A stretch of 17,022 nt of DNA, taken from assembly GCA_905479515.1 (NCBI GenBank), contig CAJQMX010000064.1, positions 1 through 17,022 on the forward strand, in the 5' to 3' direction. This document shows, piece by piece, positions 1-8,094 of the stretch. Position numbers and translations under genes: made by a program. The DNA comes from an uncultured Parasphingopyxis sp. GTDB taxonomy: Bacteria; Pseudomonadota; Alphaproteobacteria; Sphingomonadales; Sphingomonadaceae. The notes beneath the pieces are model-generated. The model saw only the letters and a list, made by a program, of their open reading frames with translations, ran no database searches and was not told where the DNA came from. The stretch's first letter is position 1. Every line of letters starts with the position of its first letter.

Positions 1-1
1 G

Positions 2-118
2 AGAACGGTCGATGAGCAGGATACCTCCGCCGAGACCCATATCGAGCAGCTGGTAGATGAGGAAAGGGCTGAGACGTCGGAGGGTGACCTCTTGGACGAT
101 CACCGGCCGATCGAATAA
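2..118 (+). CDS. C-terminal end of an unidentified protein (partial, runs off the left edge)
   Basis: One plus-strand frame is open from the window edge to a TAA at 116-118 and gives 38 residues. The peptide is strongly acidic, with segments such as SAETHIEQLVDEERAE and a last stretch EGDLLDDHRPIE. It looks like a hydrophilic C-terminal tail, but it has no motif I recognise and I assign no function. The frame ends 65 bases before the stop codon of the converging exporter gene, so the two genes would be tail to tail. No clear intrinsic terminator is visible between them. An open frame of 38 codons could occur by chance, so the confidence is modest. Confidence 0.4.
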   Translation, partial: RTVDEQDTSAETHIEQLVDEERAETSEGDLLDDHRPIE

Positions 119-183
119 TTGTTCTGACTTAACAGGTAAAATTGGGTGAAATCGAGTCCAACAGCGGAGACATGGTTGTCACA

Positions 184-1185
184 TCATTCTGTCTTTGCAT
201 GCTCGACTATCATCAGGAGTAATCCGGCAAATACCAATCCAAAGCCGAGAAGGTGCGACCAGCGAAATTGCTCTTCCAGCAACCCGTAGGAAAGCAGCAA
301 CGCCGTTAACGGCATTACGCTCATACAGCCGGCGGTTAGTGCGCCGGGCGCTTCTCGAACACCATTATACCACAGCACAGGGGCAAGTCCGCCAGTAGCT
401 GCGCCCCAGAAGAGGAGCGCTCCCCATGCTCGCATTTCCACATCGGCAAAATGAAATGGCTGCGGGTCGAAAAGAAATGCCAGGGCGATGAAGAGCGGCG
501 CCGCCATGATTGATGCGCCCAGCGTAGCTTCGAGCGATGTAATGCCGTCCGACAGGCGCCGCGAGAGCAAGGTGTAAGCTGCCTCGAGACAGACAGCGGC
601 TCCAACGAGCATTGCACCGAAAAGAACTGCATTTCCTCCATCATCGCCATCTTCGCGAAGGAGGTTGACCGCTGCCACACCAGCGATGGCGAGCGCCAAC
701 GCGCCAGCCTTGCGCCAGTTCATGGCAGCGCCAAAAAAGATAATTGCGGCAGCAGCTGTAACGGCCGGCGAGGCACTCATGATCGTTGATCCGATGACCC
801 CGGTCGTCATCCGCATGCCGAACAGCATCGCCGCAGTGAACCCAACCATGCCCGCGAATGCGATTGCGGCCATGACGGCGAAATCAGACCTTTGCACCTC
901 GGTAAACCGCTTGCTGCCGAACCAGACAAACGGCGCAAGCACGATTACTGCAATAGCCATGCGCATAAATGACGCGCTAAATATCGGAAACGCCTCGCCG
1001 ATTATCTTACTAAGCGGCGTAGCAGATCCGAACAGGGCCATGCCGGTGATAAGTTGTGCGATTATTAGCGGACTCGCAGACTTTTTCTGGTTTGGAATGT
1101 CTCTCTCCTGATGGAAGAACGCCAAGCCCGTGACAGGGTTCCGTATTCTTTCGCACTCCTGATTGCTGGTACTGAAAGCGGACAT
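184..1185 (-). CDS. EamA/DMT-superfamily exporter
   Basis: This is a polytopic inner-membrane protein of the drug/metabolite transporter superfamily, which usually exports small metabolites or amino acids; the substrate cannot be told. The sequence is almost entirely hydrophobic helices, in the usual pattern of two EamA halves of about five helices each. The first half starts near SPLIIAQLITGMALFGSATPLSK. The second contains LEATLGASIMAAPLFIALAF and ends in GFGLVFAGLLLMIVEHAKTE. The start is uncertain. The ATG at 1185 and a TTG at 1206 have no Shine-Dalgarno sequence and would add an unusual polar leader of about 40 residues. A strong AGGAG lies 6 bases before an ATT codon at 1096-1098 (then PNQKKSASPL), exactly where family members normally begin. 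The coordinates use the ATG, but the real start may be 1098. The gene diverges from the metallo-beta-lactamase/rhodanese gene. Confidence 0.88.
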   Translation of the reverse strand: MSAFSTSNQECERIRNPVTGLAFFHQERDIPNQKKSASPLIIAQLITGMALFGSATPLSKIIGEAFPIFSASFMRMAIAVIVLAPFVWFGSKRFTEVQRSDFAVMAAIAFAGMVGFTAAMLFGMRMTTGVIGSTIMSASPAVTAAAAIIFFGAAMNWRKAGALALAIAGVAAVNLLREDGDDGGNAVLFGAMLVGAAVCLEAAYTLLSRRLSDGITSLEATLGASIMAAPLFIALAFLFDPQPFHFADVEMRAWGALLFWGAATGGLAPVLWYNGVREAPGALTAGCMSVMPLTALLLSYGLLEEQFRWSHLLGFGLVFAGLLLMIVEHAKTE

Positions 1186-1224
1186 TCTAGTGAGTTGTTC
1201 TCGCAAAGCCCGAGACGACTACCG

Positions 1225-1256
1225 CGACCGTTGAACGAGTCGGCCTTCAACGGTCG
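1225..1256. promoter_or_regulatory. Perfect 11-bp inverted repeat, possible operator
   Basis: The arms CGACCGTTGAA (1225-1235) and TTCAACGGTCG (1246-1256) are perfect reverse complements separated by 10 bases. The repeat lies in the gap between the divergent exporter and metallo-beta-lactamase/rhodanese genes. No T-run follows on either strand, so it is unlikely to be an intrinsic terminator. A dimeric regulator site or a remnant of a mobile-element end would both fit. Confidence 0.45.
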
Positions 1257-1374
1257 ATTGTAGCGACCTGATTTCACCACGTTACACGGCGGCCGTGACC
1301 GTCCTTCGCGAGACAGGCACTCTACAACTGTCAAATGATCGCAACCGAGACGCTGCCTGCGCCAACGACATGGC

Positions 1375-1403
1375 GACCGAACCGATTATTAATCGTTCGG
1401 GTC
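1375..1403. promoter_or_regulatory. Long imperfect inverted repeat upstream of the MBL/rhodanese gene
   Basis: Thirteen base pairs can form around a central T at 1389: GATTA with TAATC, GAAC with GTTC and GACC with GGTC, with one unpaired base on each side (C1383 and G1399). The repeat is AT-rich at the centre and lies about 50-75 bases before the ATG at 1451, where an operator overlapping the promoter would be expected. Related persulfide dioxygenase genes are often controlled by ArsR-type sulfide sensors such as BigR or SqrR. Assigning this site to such a regulator is inference. Confidence 0.4.
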
Positions 1404-1450
1404 GGAACCGCACTTCGTTTCAACTCGTTGACAATGGCGAGGAGGACAAG

Positions 1451-2803
1451 ATGATACTCGAGAAGATCAAGACCGCTGGCCTATCCCATCTTTCCTATCT
1501 AGTAGGTGCCAGCGGGAAGGCCGCAGTCATCGATCCGCGTCGCGACTGCGAAATTTACGTCGAAAAGGCCCGTGCCGAGGGCTTGACGATTACCCATATC
1601 TTCGAGACGCATCGCAACGAAGATTTTGTTTCGGGTGCACCTGTTCTTGCCGAGCTCACGGGAGCCAAGGTCTTTCATGGACCGAACGCCGACGGCGAGG
1701 TCGTCTACGCCCAGACGACATGTGAGGGCGAGTGCCACTCCGTTGGACAACTCGAATTTCATGTCATCGAAACCCCTGGGCATACTTTCGATCACGTCGC
1801 CTATGCTCAATTTGACCCCGAATATCCCAATCAGGCTGTCGGCGTGTTCACGGGCGATGCGTTATTCGTGGGAGATGTTGGGCGGACGGACTTTTATCCG
1901 GACCGCAAACGCGAGGTTGCGGGGTTGTTATATGATTCCCTTCGCAAGATTTGTGAATTGGGCGATCAGACGATCCTTTATCCTGCTCATGGCGCTGGTT
2001 CGGTGTGTGGTTCCGGGATGGCCGATCGCGAATTTTCGACGATTGGCCACGAGCGGCTCAATAATCCGCAGCTACAGATCGAGGATCGCGAGGCTTTCAT
2101 CGAGTATAAGGTCAACGAAAACCACTATCAGCCGCCCTATTTCCGCTTAATGGAACGATTGAATCTCGAGGGTGGAGATGCAGCGCCCAGGGTGATGCGG
2201 CCGCGGCCCATGATGCTTGATGAACTAAGTGATTACAATGCGGACCGGCTTGTCGATATCCGCGAACCCCTGGCCTACGCGTCAGGCCATCTTCCCGGCA
2301 GCATCAATCTTCCGGTCGCTATGATTCCTGCTTTTGCCGGATGGTTCATTCGAGAAGGCGAGAGTATCGCGCTCATTTCCTCGTCGCAGGACCAACTTCA
2401 AACCGCAATGGAACATCTTGTCCGCATTGCGCTGGACAATGTCGTCGGCGGTTACGTTGGCGTCGTGCCTGCCGCAGCGGCGGGCAAGGCCATGCGATCC
2501 ATTCCCATGGTGGATACGGAAACGGTAGAATCACGCTTGTCAGTAGGGCAAGGCAACTGGATGCTACTCGACGTACGTGACGCCGATGAACGAGCCGAAG
2601 CCAAGATAGACGGGTCGAGACATATTTATGTTGGCGAGCTTGCAGATCGCTGGCGTGAGCTCGAACCTGATCAAAGCTACACGCTCATGTGTGCGAGCGG
2701 CATGCGCGCGACAATTGCAGCAGGATGGCTAGAGGCTCACGGATTCCAGAATGTTGATATCTATCTTGGTTCGATGGGGGCGTGGAACGTAGCGCATAAG
2801 TAG
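1451..2803 (+). CDS. Metallo-beta-lactamase-fold hydrolase fused to two rhodanese domains
   Basis: A 450-residue protein, probably cytoplasmic and acting in persulfide or sulfane-sulfur metabolism, like persulfide dioxygenase/rhodanese fusions. The start is fixed by an excellent GAGGAGG 5-6 bases before the ATG at 1451; the upstream extension to 1295 is not believable coding sequence. The MBL domain spans about residues 1-240. Its metal motif is THRNED (H54, D58) in place of the usual HxHxDH, followed by H111 (TPGHTFDH), D136 (FTGDALF) and H180 (YPAHG). The first rhodanese domain (about 255-345) has the fold signatures LVDIREP and GHLPGSINLP, but no cysteine at its active loop (ALISSSQDQ), so it is probably inactive. 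The second (about 355-450) has LLDVRDADE and the active loop CASGMR with C414. The THRNED variant, as I recall it, is common in this fusion subfamily. The exact substrate is not shown by the sequence. Confidence 0.9.
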   Translation: MILEKIKTAGLSHLSYLVGASGKAAVIDPRRDCEIYVEKARAEGLTITHIFETHRNEDFVSGAPVLAELTGAKVFHGPNADGEVVYAQTTCEGECHSVGQLEFHVIETPGHTFDHVAYAQFDPEYPNQAVGVFTGDALFVGDVGRTDFYPDRKREVAGLLYDSLRKICELGDQTILYPAHGAGSVCGSGMADREFSTIGHERLNNPQLQIEDREAFIEYKVNENHYQPPYFRLMERLNLEGGDAAPRVMRPRPMMLDELSDYNADRLVDIREPLAYASGHLPGSINLPVAMIPAFAGWFIREGESIALISSSQDQLQTAMEHLVRIALDNVVGGYVGVVPAAAAGKAMRSIPMVDTETVESRLSVGQGNWMLLDVRDADERAEAKIDGSRHIYVGELADRWRELEPDQSYTLMCASGMRATIAAGWLEAHGFQNVDIYLGSMGAWNVAHK

Positions 2804-2934
2804 ACAAAGTCGGTCGAAGGACGAGCAAAGATAGGAAGGGCAGTTCTGCGCCCCAATCCAAGACATAGGCTTCCGATTTCTTAGTTCCCAAGAGCGGACG
2901 TTCTCTGCGGCCATTCCGGCCAAGGAGAAAGAAG
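2804..2934. other. Intergenic stretch with no terminator
   Basis: These 131 bases separate the MBL/rhodanese gene from the recombinase. They hold the AGCGGACGTTCT motif (2893-2904) that recurs in the exporter leader, a short GGCC..GGCC repeat near 2909-2921, and an AAGGAG ribosome binding site for the recombinase. No convincing terminator or promoter was seen. Confidence 0.4.
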
Positions 2935-3567
2935 ATGACATATTCACAATACGACCCTGCAACGCAAAGTCGGGTGCCTTGGAACTTTGGCGCAAAGATT
3001 GGGCCCAAGCGCTCTTTCAACCAGAAGCAAATTTGGGCGATCCGGTTCTTCCTTGATCGTGAGAAGCGCATTCGGGACCGAGCGCTGTTTGATTTGGCAA
3101 TCGACAGCAAGTTGAGAGGCTGTGACCTTGTCGAACTCAAGATCGGAGACTTGGTCAGTGGAACGGAAATCAGAACACGGGCCACGATCACCCAACGTAA
3201 GACCGGGCGTCCAGTTCAGTTTGAGATCGCTGCCGATGCAAGGTCGAGCTTGTTTGCTTGGCTCGAGCGAAGAGGAGGGGATGTCGATGACTTCGTATTT
3301 CCCAGCCGTGTCGATCACACGCGGCATCTTAGCACGCGCCAATATGCTCGACTGGTTCATGAATGGGTGGAAGGGATTGGCGTCCGAACTGAGGAATATG
3401 CAACCCATTCGCTTCGCCGCACAAAGGCATCGATCATTTACAAGGCCACGGGCAACATAAGAGCCATCCAAATTCTGCTTGGTCATTCCAAGATCGAAAA
3501 TACCGTTCGCTATCTCGGGGTCGATATAGAAGACGCTTTGACGTTAGCAGAGAAGACCGAAATCTGA
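2935..3567 (+). CDS. Short tyrosine recombinase (integrase), catalytic domain only
   Basis: A 210-residue site-specific recombinase of the phage-integrase (tyrosine recombinase) family, which cuts and rejoins DNA through a covalent 3'-phosphotyrosine link. All catalytic positions are visible in order: R61 (DSKLRGCDL), K89 (TQRKTGRP), H158 and R161 (ATHSLRRTK), H184 (LLGHSKIENT) and the nucleophile Y193 (VRYLG). The protein lacks the N-terminal SAM-like core-binding domain of full integrases, which usually exceed 300 residues. Its first 40 residues contain only a short basic lead-in (KIGPKRSFNQKQ). An AAGGAG lies 7 bases before the ATG. Solo catalytic-domain recombinases of about 200 residues are, to my recollection, frequent in alphaproteobacterial accessory DNA. 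No excisionase, phage gene or tRNA target is beside it, so its element cannot be named. It may mark the edge of an acquired segment that includes the catabolic operon. Confidence 0.88.
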   Translation: MTYSQYDPATQSRVPWNFGAKIGPKRSFNQKQIWAIRFFLDREKRIRDRALFDLAIDSKLRGCDLVELKIGDLVSGTEIRTRATITQRKTGRPVQFEIAADARSSLFAWLERRGGDVDDFVFPSRVDHTRHLSTRQYARLVHEWVEGIGVRTEEYATHSLRRTKASIIYKATGNIRAIQILLGHSKIENTVRYLGVDIEDALTLAEKTEI

Positions 3568-3576
3568 CCGCTTCTG

Positions 3577-3603
3577 GGCGTCAGCCTAACTGGGGCTGGC
3601 GTC
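3577..3603 (+). terminator. Hairpin after the recombinase gene, possible weak terminator
   Basis: GGCGTCAGCC (3577-3586) can pair with GGCTGGCGTC (3594-3603) over 10 pairs, two of them G-U, with a 7-base loop. It starts 10 bases after the stop codon. The G-U pairs only work in the plus-strand transcript, so it fits the recombinase rather than the converging operon. No U-run follows, so termination would be weak or factor-dependent. Confidence 0.35.
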
Positions 3604-3625
3604 CACTTCTGGGGTGAAATCGGAC
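3601..3625. repeat. Degenerate GTCC...GGAC hairpin repeat (sphingomonad-type intergenic repeat)
   Basis: GTCCACTTC, a short loop, then GAAATCGGAC resembles a mutated form of a hairpin GTCCGCTTTC...GAAAGCGGAC that I remember from sphingomonad intergenic regions. A related left half (GACCGCTTCTGGG) lies just before it at 3566-3578. Similar pieces occur at 1174-1188, 2891-2904 and 12407-12433. The consensus is from memory, so the assignment is tentative. Confidence 0.3.
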
Positions 3626-3702
3626 AAAACATTTCTTCGCAAACAGTGACAAGCCTAGGCACGCTTTGGGCTGCCGTACTACCCTAGTTTTCAATCATTT
3701 TC

Positions 3703-4710
3703 TCACAGCCGAACGACAACTTTGCCTTCAACCTTGCCATCCGCGATATGCGTCGCTGCGGCGCGTGCATCATCGAAATCAAACACCTGACTGTTGGAGA
3801 TGTTGATTTCGCCCTTTTCCCAATGTTGGAGCAAATCCTGATGCGCGGCGAGCACCTGATCGGAGGTAAAACCAACAGGCATCGCCCCCACCAAAGAGAT
3901 GTTTTTCAATACGGTTTCAACCGGAGCAATTGGCGCCCATTCACCGCTTGCATAACCAATGACAACAAATCGCCCCTCGAATGCGGTCGCACCGAATGCA
4001 GCACGGGCAGCCTTGCCGCCGACTGGATCAAAAACAACCGAGACACCTTTGCCGCCAGTTAGTTCCATTGCAGCTTCGGTGATATCTTGCTGTTTTCTAT
4101 CAATGACAACATCGGCGCCAATGCTCCGGCAAAAGGCCGATTTCTGTTCGCCTCCTGCAACGGCGATGACGCGAGCGCCCTTGGCTTTTGCCAATTGCAC
4201 CGCCGCATTGCCCGAGCTGCCCGATGCTCCCAGAACCAGAACCGTATCGTCTGCCGTGATTTTCGCCCGCCGCACCAGCGCCACCCAAGCTGTCTGATAG
4301 GGGATGTAAAGCCCAGCAGCTTCTACGCCGCTCATTTCATCAGGGATGGTCAATATGCCGGACAACACTCCGTCGTCTATGCCGGAAACCCGCATCAAAC
4401 ATTCTTCTGCCAATCCGCCACTTTGCGCCTGGAACAGAGTTGGGCCAACCACGCGGCTACCAATCAGCGCAGTGTCAACGCCGTCTCCGACAGAGATAAT
4501 CTTGCCCGCTGCTTCTTGAGAGGGCGTAAATGGCAGGGGCGGTGTCAGCGGATAATTGTTCCGGCTCATCAAGACATCAGGCAGACCGAGTCCGCAGGCT
4601 TCTACCTTGATTTTGACCTGACCGGGGCCGGGCTCAACGCTGGCCGCATCATCCTGAAGCGTCCAAACATCTTTCGGCTCCCCAAAGCTCTCGATGATCC
4701 ATCTGCGCAT
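3703..4710 (-). CDS. Zinc-free MDR oxidoreductase (NADPH:quinone reductase-like)
   Basis: A 335-residue medium-chain dehydrogenase/reductase of the quinone-oxidoreductase or enoyl-reductase type, using NAD(P)H in the cytoplasm. The N-terminal catalytic domain (about residues 1-130) has the family pattern CGLGLPDVLMSRNNYP and PFTPSQEAAGKI and lacks the cysteine and histidine zinc ligands. The nucleotide-binding Rossmann domain shows GASGSSGNAAVQLAKAKGA at 161-179, the AxxGxxG form of this branch, and a second signature GGKGVSVVFDPVGG. It is the last gene of the minus-strand operon: its start lies 22 bases after the stop of the zinc alcohol dehydrogenase, and AGGAG precedes the ATG by about 10 bases. 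In this operon it may reduce an unsaturated intermediate (a C=C bond next to a carbonyl) or a quinone. The exact substrate is not shown by the sequence. Confidence 0.88.
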   Translation of the reverse strand: MRRWIIESFGEPKDVWTLQDDAASVEPGPGQVKIKVEACGLGLPDVLMSRNNYPLTPPLPFTPSQEAAGKIISVGDGVDTALIGSRVVGPTLFQAQSGGLAEECLMRVSGIDDGVLSGILTIPDEMSGVEAAGLYIPYQTAWVALVRRAKITADDTVLVLGASGSSGNAAVQLAKAKGARVIAVAGGEQKSAFCRSIGADVVIDRKQQDITEAAMELTGGKGVSVVFDPVGGKAARAAFGATAFEGRFVVIGYASGEWAPIAPVETVLKNISLVGAMPVGFTSDQVLAAHQDLLQHWEKGEINISNSQVFDFDDARAAATHIADGKVEGKVVVRL

Positions 4711-4732
4711 TGCTGTCTTCTCCTACTTCCCT

Positions 4733-5839
4733 CTAGGCATCCGGCAGCAGGATTGCCTTCACACATCCGCCAGAGTGCTGATCTGCAATTGCTTCGTTGA
4801 TCTCGCTCAGCTTGAAGGTCTTGATAAGCTTGTCGAATGGGAGGCGACCTTGTTCATAGTAACCCAGCAGTTCAGGCAAGAACTCGTCAGGATCGCTGTC
4901 GCCTTCAATAATTCCCTTCACGCTTTGACCTAGCGTCATCAACGCATTGACCTCGCCCGGAAGCGGTGTGCCACCAGCCGTTATGCCGACCAATCCAAGC
5001 GTGCCCTTGCTACCAAGGCTGGCCAAGCTAGCCGCTAGCACGTCGGGAACACCCGTCGTATCCAAAGCATTATCGACGCCGAGCGGAACGATCTGCCGGA
5101 TGGCTTCAGCAAAATTATCGGTCGTCGCAGGGTCGATTGTGTGCGTCGCCCCCAACTCCATCGCAAGTTCACGTCGGTTGGCCAGAGGTTCAACCAAAAT
5201 GATCATCGAGCACCCTTGAATGATGCCGCCCATAACAGCGCTGAGACCGACCGATCCGCCGCCTGTGATCAACAATGCTGAGTTTGCCTGCGCATTCAGC
5301 GACCGCATGACCGCGCCTGCGCCAGTTTGAATGCCGCATCCGAGCGGCCCAAGCAATTCAATGGGCAAGTGCTTCGCGACTTTCACCACATTACGCTCGT
5401 AGGTCACTGCGTGCGCGGCGAAGGATGATTGTCCAAAGAAGTTGGAGGAAACCGGCCCTGCATCATTAGAAAAGACGCTAGAGCCATCTTCTCTACGCCC
5501 AACGTAGTTCAGGTTGGGCATTGTCCGGCAATAGGCTGCATCGCCATCATCGCATCGGTCGCACGTGCCGCAGGACCTGAACGTCATCAGCACATGGTCA
5601 CCCGGCGCGACTTTCGTGACATCGCCGCCAACGGCTTCAACGACGCCGCTGCCTTCGTGGCCGAAAACGGCGGGGAAAGGATATGGCGCGGCCCCCGATT
5701 TGAAGACCAAATCTGTGTGGCATAGGCCAACACCCTTTACCTGCACCATGATCTCGTCAGGGCGAAGGTCATCCATCTGGACGGTTTCGATCTTAAAAGC
5801 GGCCTTATCTTGATAGGCGACTGCAGCTAGTGTTTGCAT
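4733..5839 (-). CDS. Zinc-dependent NAD(P)-linked alcohol dehydrogenase, aryl/benzyl-alcohol type
   Basis: A 368-residue class III-like zinc alcohol dehydrogenase that reversibly oxidises an alcohol to an aldehyde or ketone with NAD(P)+. The catalytic zinc ligands are C40 (GLCHTD), H61 with E62 (FGHEG) and C168 (GPLGCGIQTG). The structural zinc set is C90, C93, C96 and C104. The Rossmann motif is GGGSVG at 193-198. The segments FFGQSSFAAHA and LGPLGCGIQTGAGAV are typical of the aryl-alcohol dehydrogenase branch (XylB-like). A GAGGAAG lies 6-7 bases before the ATG. It sits 38 bases after the acyl-CoA ligase gene in the same operon. AdhD of the M. tuberculosis mymA operon occupies a comparable place. 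In a Baeyer-Villiger route it could oxidise the alcohol released by ester cleavage. The substrate is inferred, the enzyme class is not. Confidence 0.92.
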   Translation of the reverse strand: MQTLAAVAYQDKAAFKIETVQMDDLRPDEIMVQVKGVGLCHTDLVFKSGAAPYPFPAVFGHEGSGVVEAVGGDVTKVAPGDHVLMTFRSCGTCDRCDDGDAAYCRTMPNLNYVGRREDGSSVFSNDAGPVSSNFFGQSSFAAHAVTYERNVVKVAKHLPIELLGPLGCGIQTGAGAVMRSLNAQANSALLITGGGSVGLSAVMGGIIQGCSMIILVEPLANRRELAMELGATHTIDPATTDNFAEAIRQIVPLGVDNALDTTGVPDVLAASLASLGSKGTLGLVGITAGGTPLPGEVNALMTLGQSVKGIIEGDSDPDEFLPELLGYYEQGRLPFDKLIKTFKLSEINEAIADQHSGGCVKAILLPDA

Positions 5840-5877
5840 GTCAGCTTCCTCAATTTGCTAGGCGAAAACCCACCAAG

Positions 5878-7578
5878 TTACGCGGTTTTAGATACGGCCA
5901 AACCCAGTTTTTTCGACATAATCTCGCGGATTTCCACTTTGCGGATTTTGCCTGTCACGGTCATCGGAAACTCATCGACGATTTCGATGTAGCGAGGGAT
6001 TTTATAGTGTGCGATTTGGCCCTTGCAAAAGTCACGTATTTCCTCCGACGTGATGGCCGCGCCGTCGCGGATCCGGACCCAAAGGCACACTTCCTCACCG
6101 TACTTCTCGTCCGACACGCCCAGAATCGTGGCGTCTTCGATGTCCGGATGCGTGAAGACGAACTCTTCGATCTCGAGCGGGTAGATGTTTTCGCCGCCGC
6201 GAATGATCATATCTTTGATCCGGCCGACGATGTTTCCGTAACCGGCATCGTCAATCGTCGCCAAATCGCCTGTGTGCATCCAGCCATCCGCATCAAGGAC
6301 CGCCGCAGTTTTCTCTTCATCGCCCCAATAGCCGAGCATCACAGAATACCCCTTAGTACACAGCTCGCCGGGAGTCCCCGGCGGTACGGTTGTGCCCGTT
6401 TCATCCACGATCTTGCACTCCAAGTGAGGCAAAACGCGCCCAATCGTAGAAACGCGGCGCTCGATGGGAACGTCCGGGGTTGATTGGAAGCTGACAGGAG
6501 AGGTCTCGGTCATGCCGTATGCGATCGTCACATCGACCATATTCATGGTCTCGACCACTTGCGTCATCACTTCGACAGGACATGGCGAGCCTGCCATGCA
6601 CCCGGTGCGAAGTGAACTGAGGTCGACCGACTTGATGTCGGGATGGGCAAGCTGTGCGATAAACATGGTCGGGACGCCGTAGAGCCCTGTGCACTTCTCC
6701 TTTTGAACCGCAGCCAATGTCGCGCCGGGGGAGAAGGTTTCCGCTGGATAGACCATCGCTGCACCGTGAACGAGGCAGGCGAGATTGCCCATCACCATGC
6801 CAAAGCAATGATAGAGCGGCACAGGAATGCAAAGGCGGTCGCTTGCGATCAGGCCGATGTTGAGCCCAACGAAATAGCCATTGTTGAGGATGTTGCGATG
6901 GGTCAGCGTTGCGCCTTTGGGAAGGCCCGTTGTGCCGGAGGTGAATTGAATGTTGATCGGCTCATCCGGGTCTAGAACTGACGCGATTTTCTCGACCCGC
7001 GCAGCCAATTCGGGGGTGGAGCGCTTCATCAATCCAGCAATGCTATTCCATCCGGCTCGCGGTGCGTCACCGATCAGGACAAGGCGTTTTAAACCGGGCA
7101 GTTTTGCGCAGTTTAGATCAGTGTCCGCATCGCCCGACAGGATTTCAGGGGCCAGCGCCTCTATCATTTCTGCGTACATGCTGGTCTTGTAGGACGCCGG
7201 GCACACGACCGCTTTGACCCCGACATTGTGCAACGCAAATTCGAGCTCTGACAGGCGGTAGGCCGGGTTCACATTGACCAAGATGACCCCGATCTTGGCG
7301 GTCGCAAACTGCGTGAGTGCCCATTCGGCCAGGTTAGGAGACCAGATGCCGACGCGGTCCCCTTTCTCCATACCAATCGCCAATAGGCCTGCCGCCAACG
7401 CATCAGCTTTCTCGGCAAGCTCGGCATAGGTCCAGCGAATGTCTTGATGCACAGAGACGACCGCTTCGTGACCTCCCCATTTCTCAACCGCCCGATCAAG
7501 CGCTTGCGGGAGAGTCAGCTCAAGCAGTGCAGGCGATGCGCCGCCCACGGTATGCGATAATTGCGCGTCTTTCAGCAT
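5878..7578 (-). CDS. AMP-forming acyl-CoA synthetase (fatty acid-CoA ligase)
   Basis: A 566-residue member of the ANL adenylating family, which activates a carboxylic acid with ATP to acyl-AMP and then to acyl-CoA. The phosphate-binding loop is [11 protein letters not shown] at 212-222. The later core motifs are [10 protein letters not shown], the GYWGDEEKT segment and [11 protein letters not shown]. The hinge is [16 protein letters not shown] and the catalytic lysine is K544 in VTGKIRK, so both the large domain and the mobile C-terminal domain are complete. Its length matches medium/long-chain and FadD13/FadD35-like ligases. The start ATG follows the esterase fragment's TAG by three bases, with AAGGGA in the upstream coding end, so the two are translationally close-coupled. 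Its likely job is to feed the acid released by the monooxygenase/esterase step, or by a dehydrogenase, into beta-oxidation. The chain length of the substrate cannot be read from the sequence. Confidence 0.94.
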   Translation of the reverse strand: MLKDAQLSHTVGGASPALLELTLPQALDRAVEKWGGHEAVVSVHQDIRWTYAELAEKADALAAGLLAIGMEKGDRVGIWSPNLAEWALTQFATAKIGVILVNVNPAYRLSELEFALHNVGVKAVVCPASYKTSMYAEMIEALAPEILSGDADTDLNCAKLPGLKRLVLIGDAPRAGWNSIAGLMKRSTPELAARVEKIASVLDPDEPINIQFTSGTTGLPKGATLTHRNILNNGYFVGLNIGLIASDRLCIPVPLYHCFGMVMGNLACLVHGAAMVYPAETFSPGATLAAVQKEKCTGLYGVPTMFIAQLAHPDIKSVDLSSLRTGCMAGSPCPVEVMTQVVETMNMVDVTIAYGMTETSPVSFQSTPDVPIERRVSTIGRVLPHLECKIVDETGTTVPPGTPGELCTKGYSVMLGYWGDEEKTAAVLDADGWMHTGDLATIDDAGYGNIVGRIKDMIIRGGENIYPLEIEEFVFTHPDIEDATILGVSDEKYGEEVCLWVRIRDGAAITSEEIRDFCKGQIAHYKIPRYIEIVDEFPMTVTGKIRKVEIREIMSKKLGLAVSKTA

Positions 7579-7581
7579 GGC

Positions 7582-8064
7582 CTAATTTCCCTTCGCAGCG
7601 ATGAAATCTCGGATCGCCGCTTGCGTTTGCATGGCATGTGTTTGCCCATCCATCAGCGAGAAGTAAGCGTGAATGGCCCTATCCGCGTGGACGTAAGTCA
7701 CTGGCACGTCTGCCGCTTCCAGAGCATCGCGGTACGCCTCGCCTTCTGCCCTTAGCAAATCAAACTCGGCAACCGTGATGAGTGCTGGCGGAAGATCGGC
7801 ATGGGATGCTGCATGCAGCGGGGCGAACCTTGGGTCGGTCCGGTCTGCCTTGTTTGGAATGTACTGATCCACAAACCACTCGCATTCCTGCTTGTTCAGC
7901 AGTGGCGGCACAAAGGCATCCATGCGCTCATGCTCGATGTCCAGATCAACCGACGGATAGATCAGAATTTGACCTGCAATAGGCACATCTACACCGTCTC
8001 TGGAAAGGATCGAAAGCGCAGCCGAAATATTGCCGCCTGCACTGTCTCCGCCAACGAAAATCAC
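7582..8064 (-). CDS. C-terminal part of an HSL-family alpha/beta hydrolase, cut off from its N-terminus by an in-frame TAA
   Basis: This holds the catalytic triad of a hormone-sensitive-lipase-type esterase: S8 in GGDSAGG, D102 in AEFDLLRAEG and H132 in RAIHAYFS (numbered from a GTG at 8064). It lacks the HGGG oxyanion-hole segment, which is encoded just upstream at the end of the monooxygenase gene. Both pieces are in the same frame. Between them are a TAA (8095-8097) and ten sense codons, NRSTFGADDVV, that read as normal esterase sequence. The simplest view is a GAA-to-TAA nonsense change in a fused gene of about 930 codons. Re-initiation at GTG 8064 is possible, with GGAG 11 bases upstream, but the fragment alone should be inactive. 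An alternative is a true split enzyme or a sequencing error. The family would hydrolyse the ester or lactone made by the monooxygenase. Confidence 0.75.
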   Translation of the reverse strand: MIFVGGDSAGGNISAALSILSRDGVDVPIAGQILIYPSVDLDIEHERMDAFVPPLLNKQECEWFVDQYIPNKADRTDPRFAPLHAASHADLPPALITVAEFDLLRAEGEAYRDALEAADVPVTYVHADRAIHAYFSLMDGQTHAMQTQAAIRDFIAAKGN

Positions 8065-8094
8065 GACATCGTCTGCTCCAAAGGTGGAGCGGTT

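Noticed and set aside
2935..3567. Complete prophage or transposon around the recombinase
   Set aside because: No phage structural gene, transposase, excisionase, tRNA or matching att-like repeats could be seen near it.
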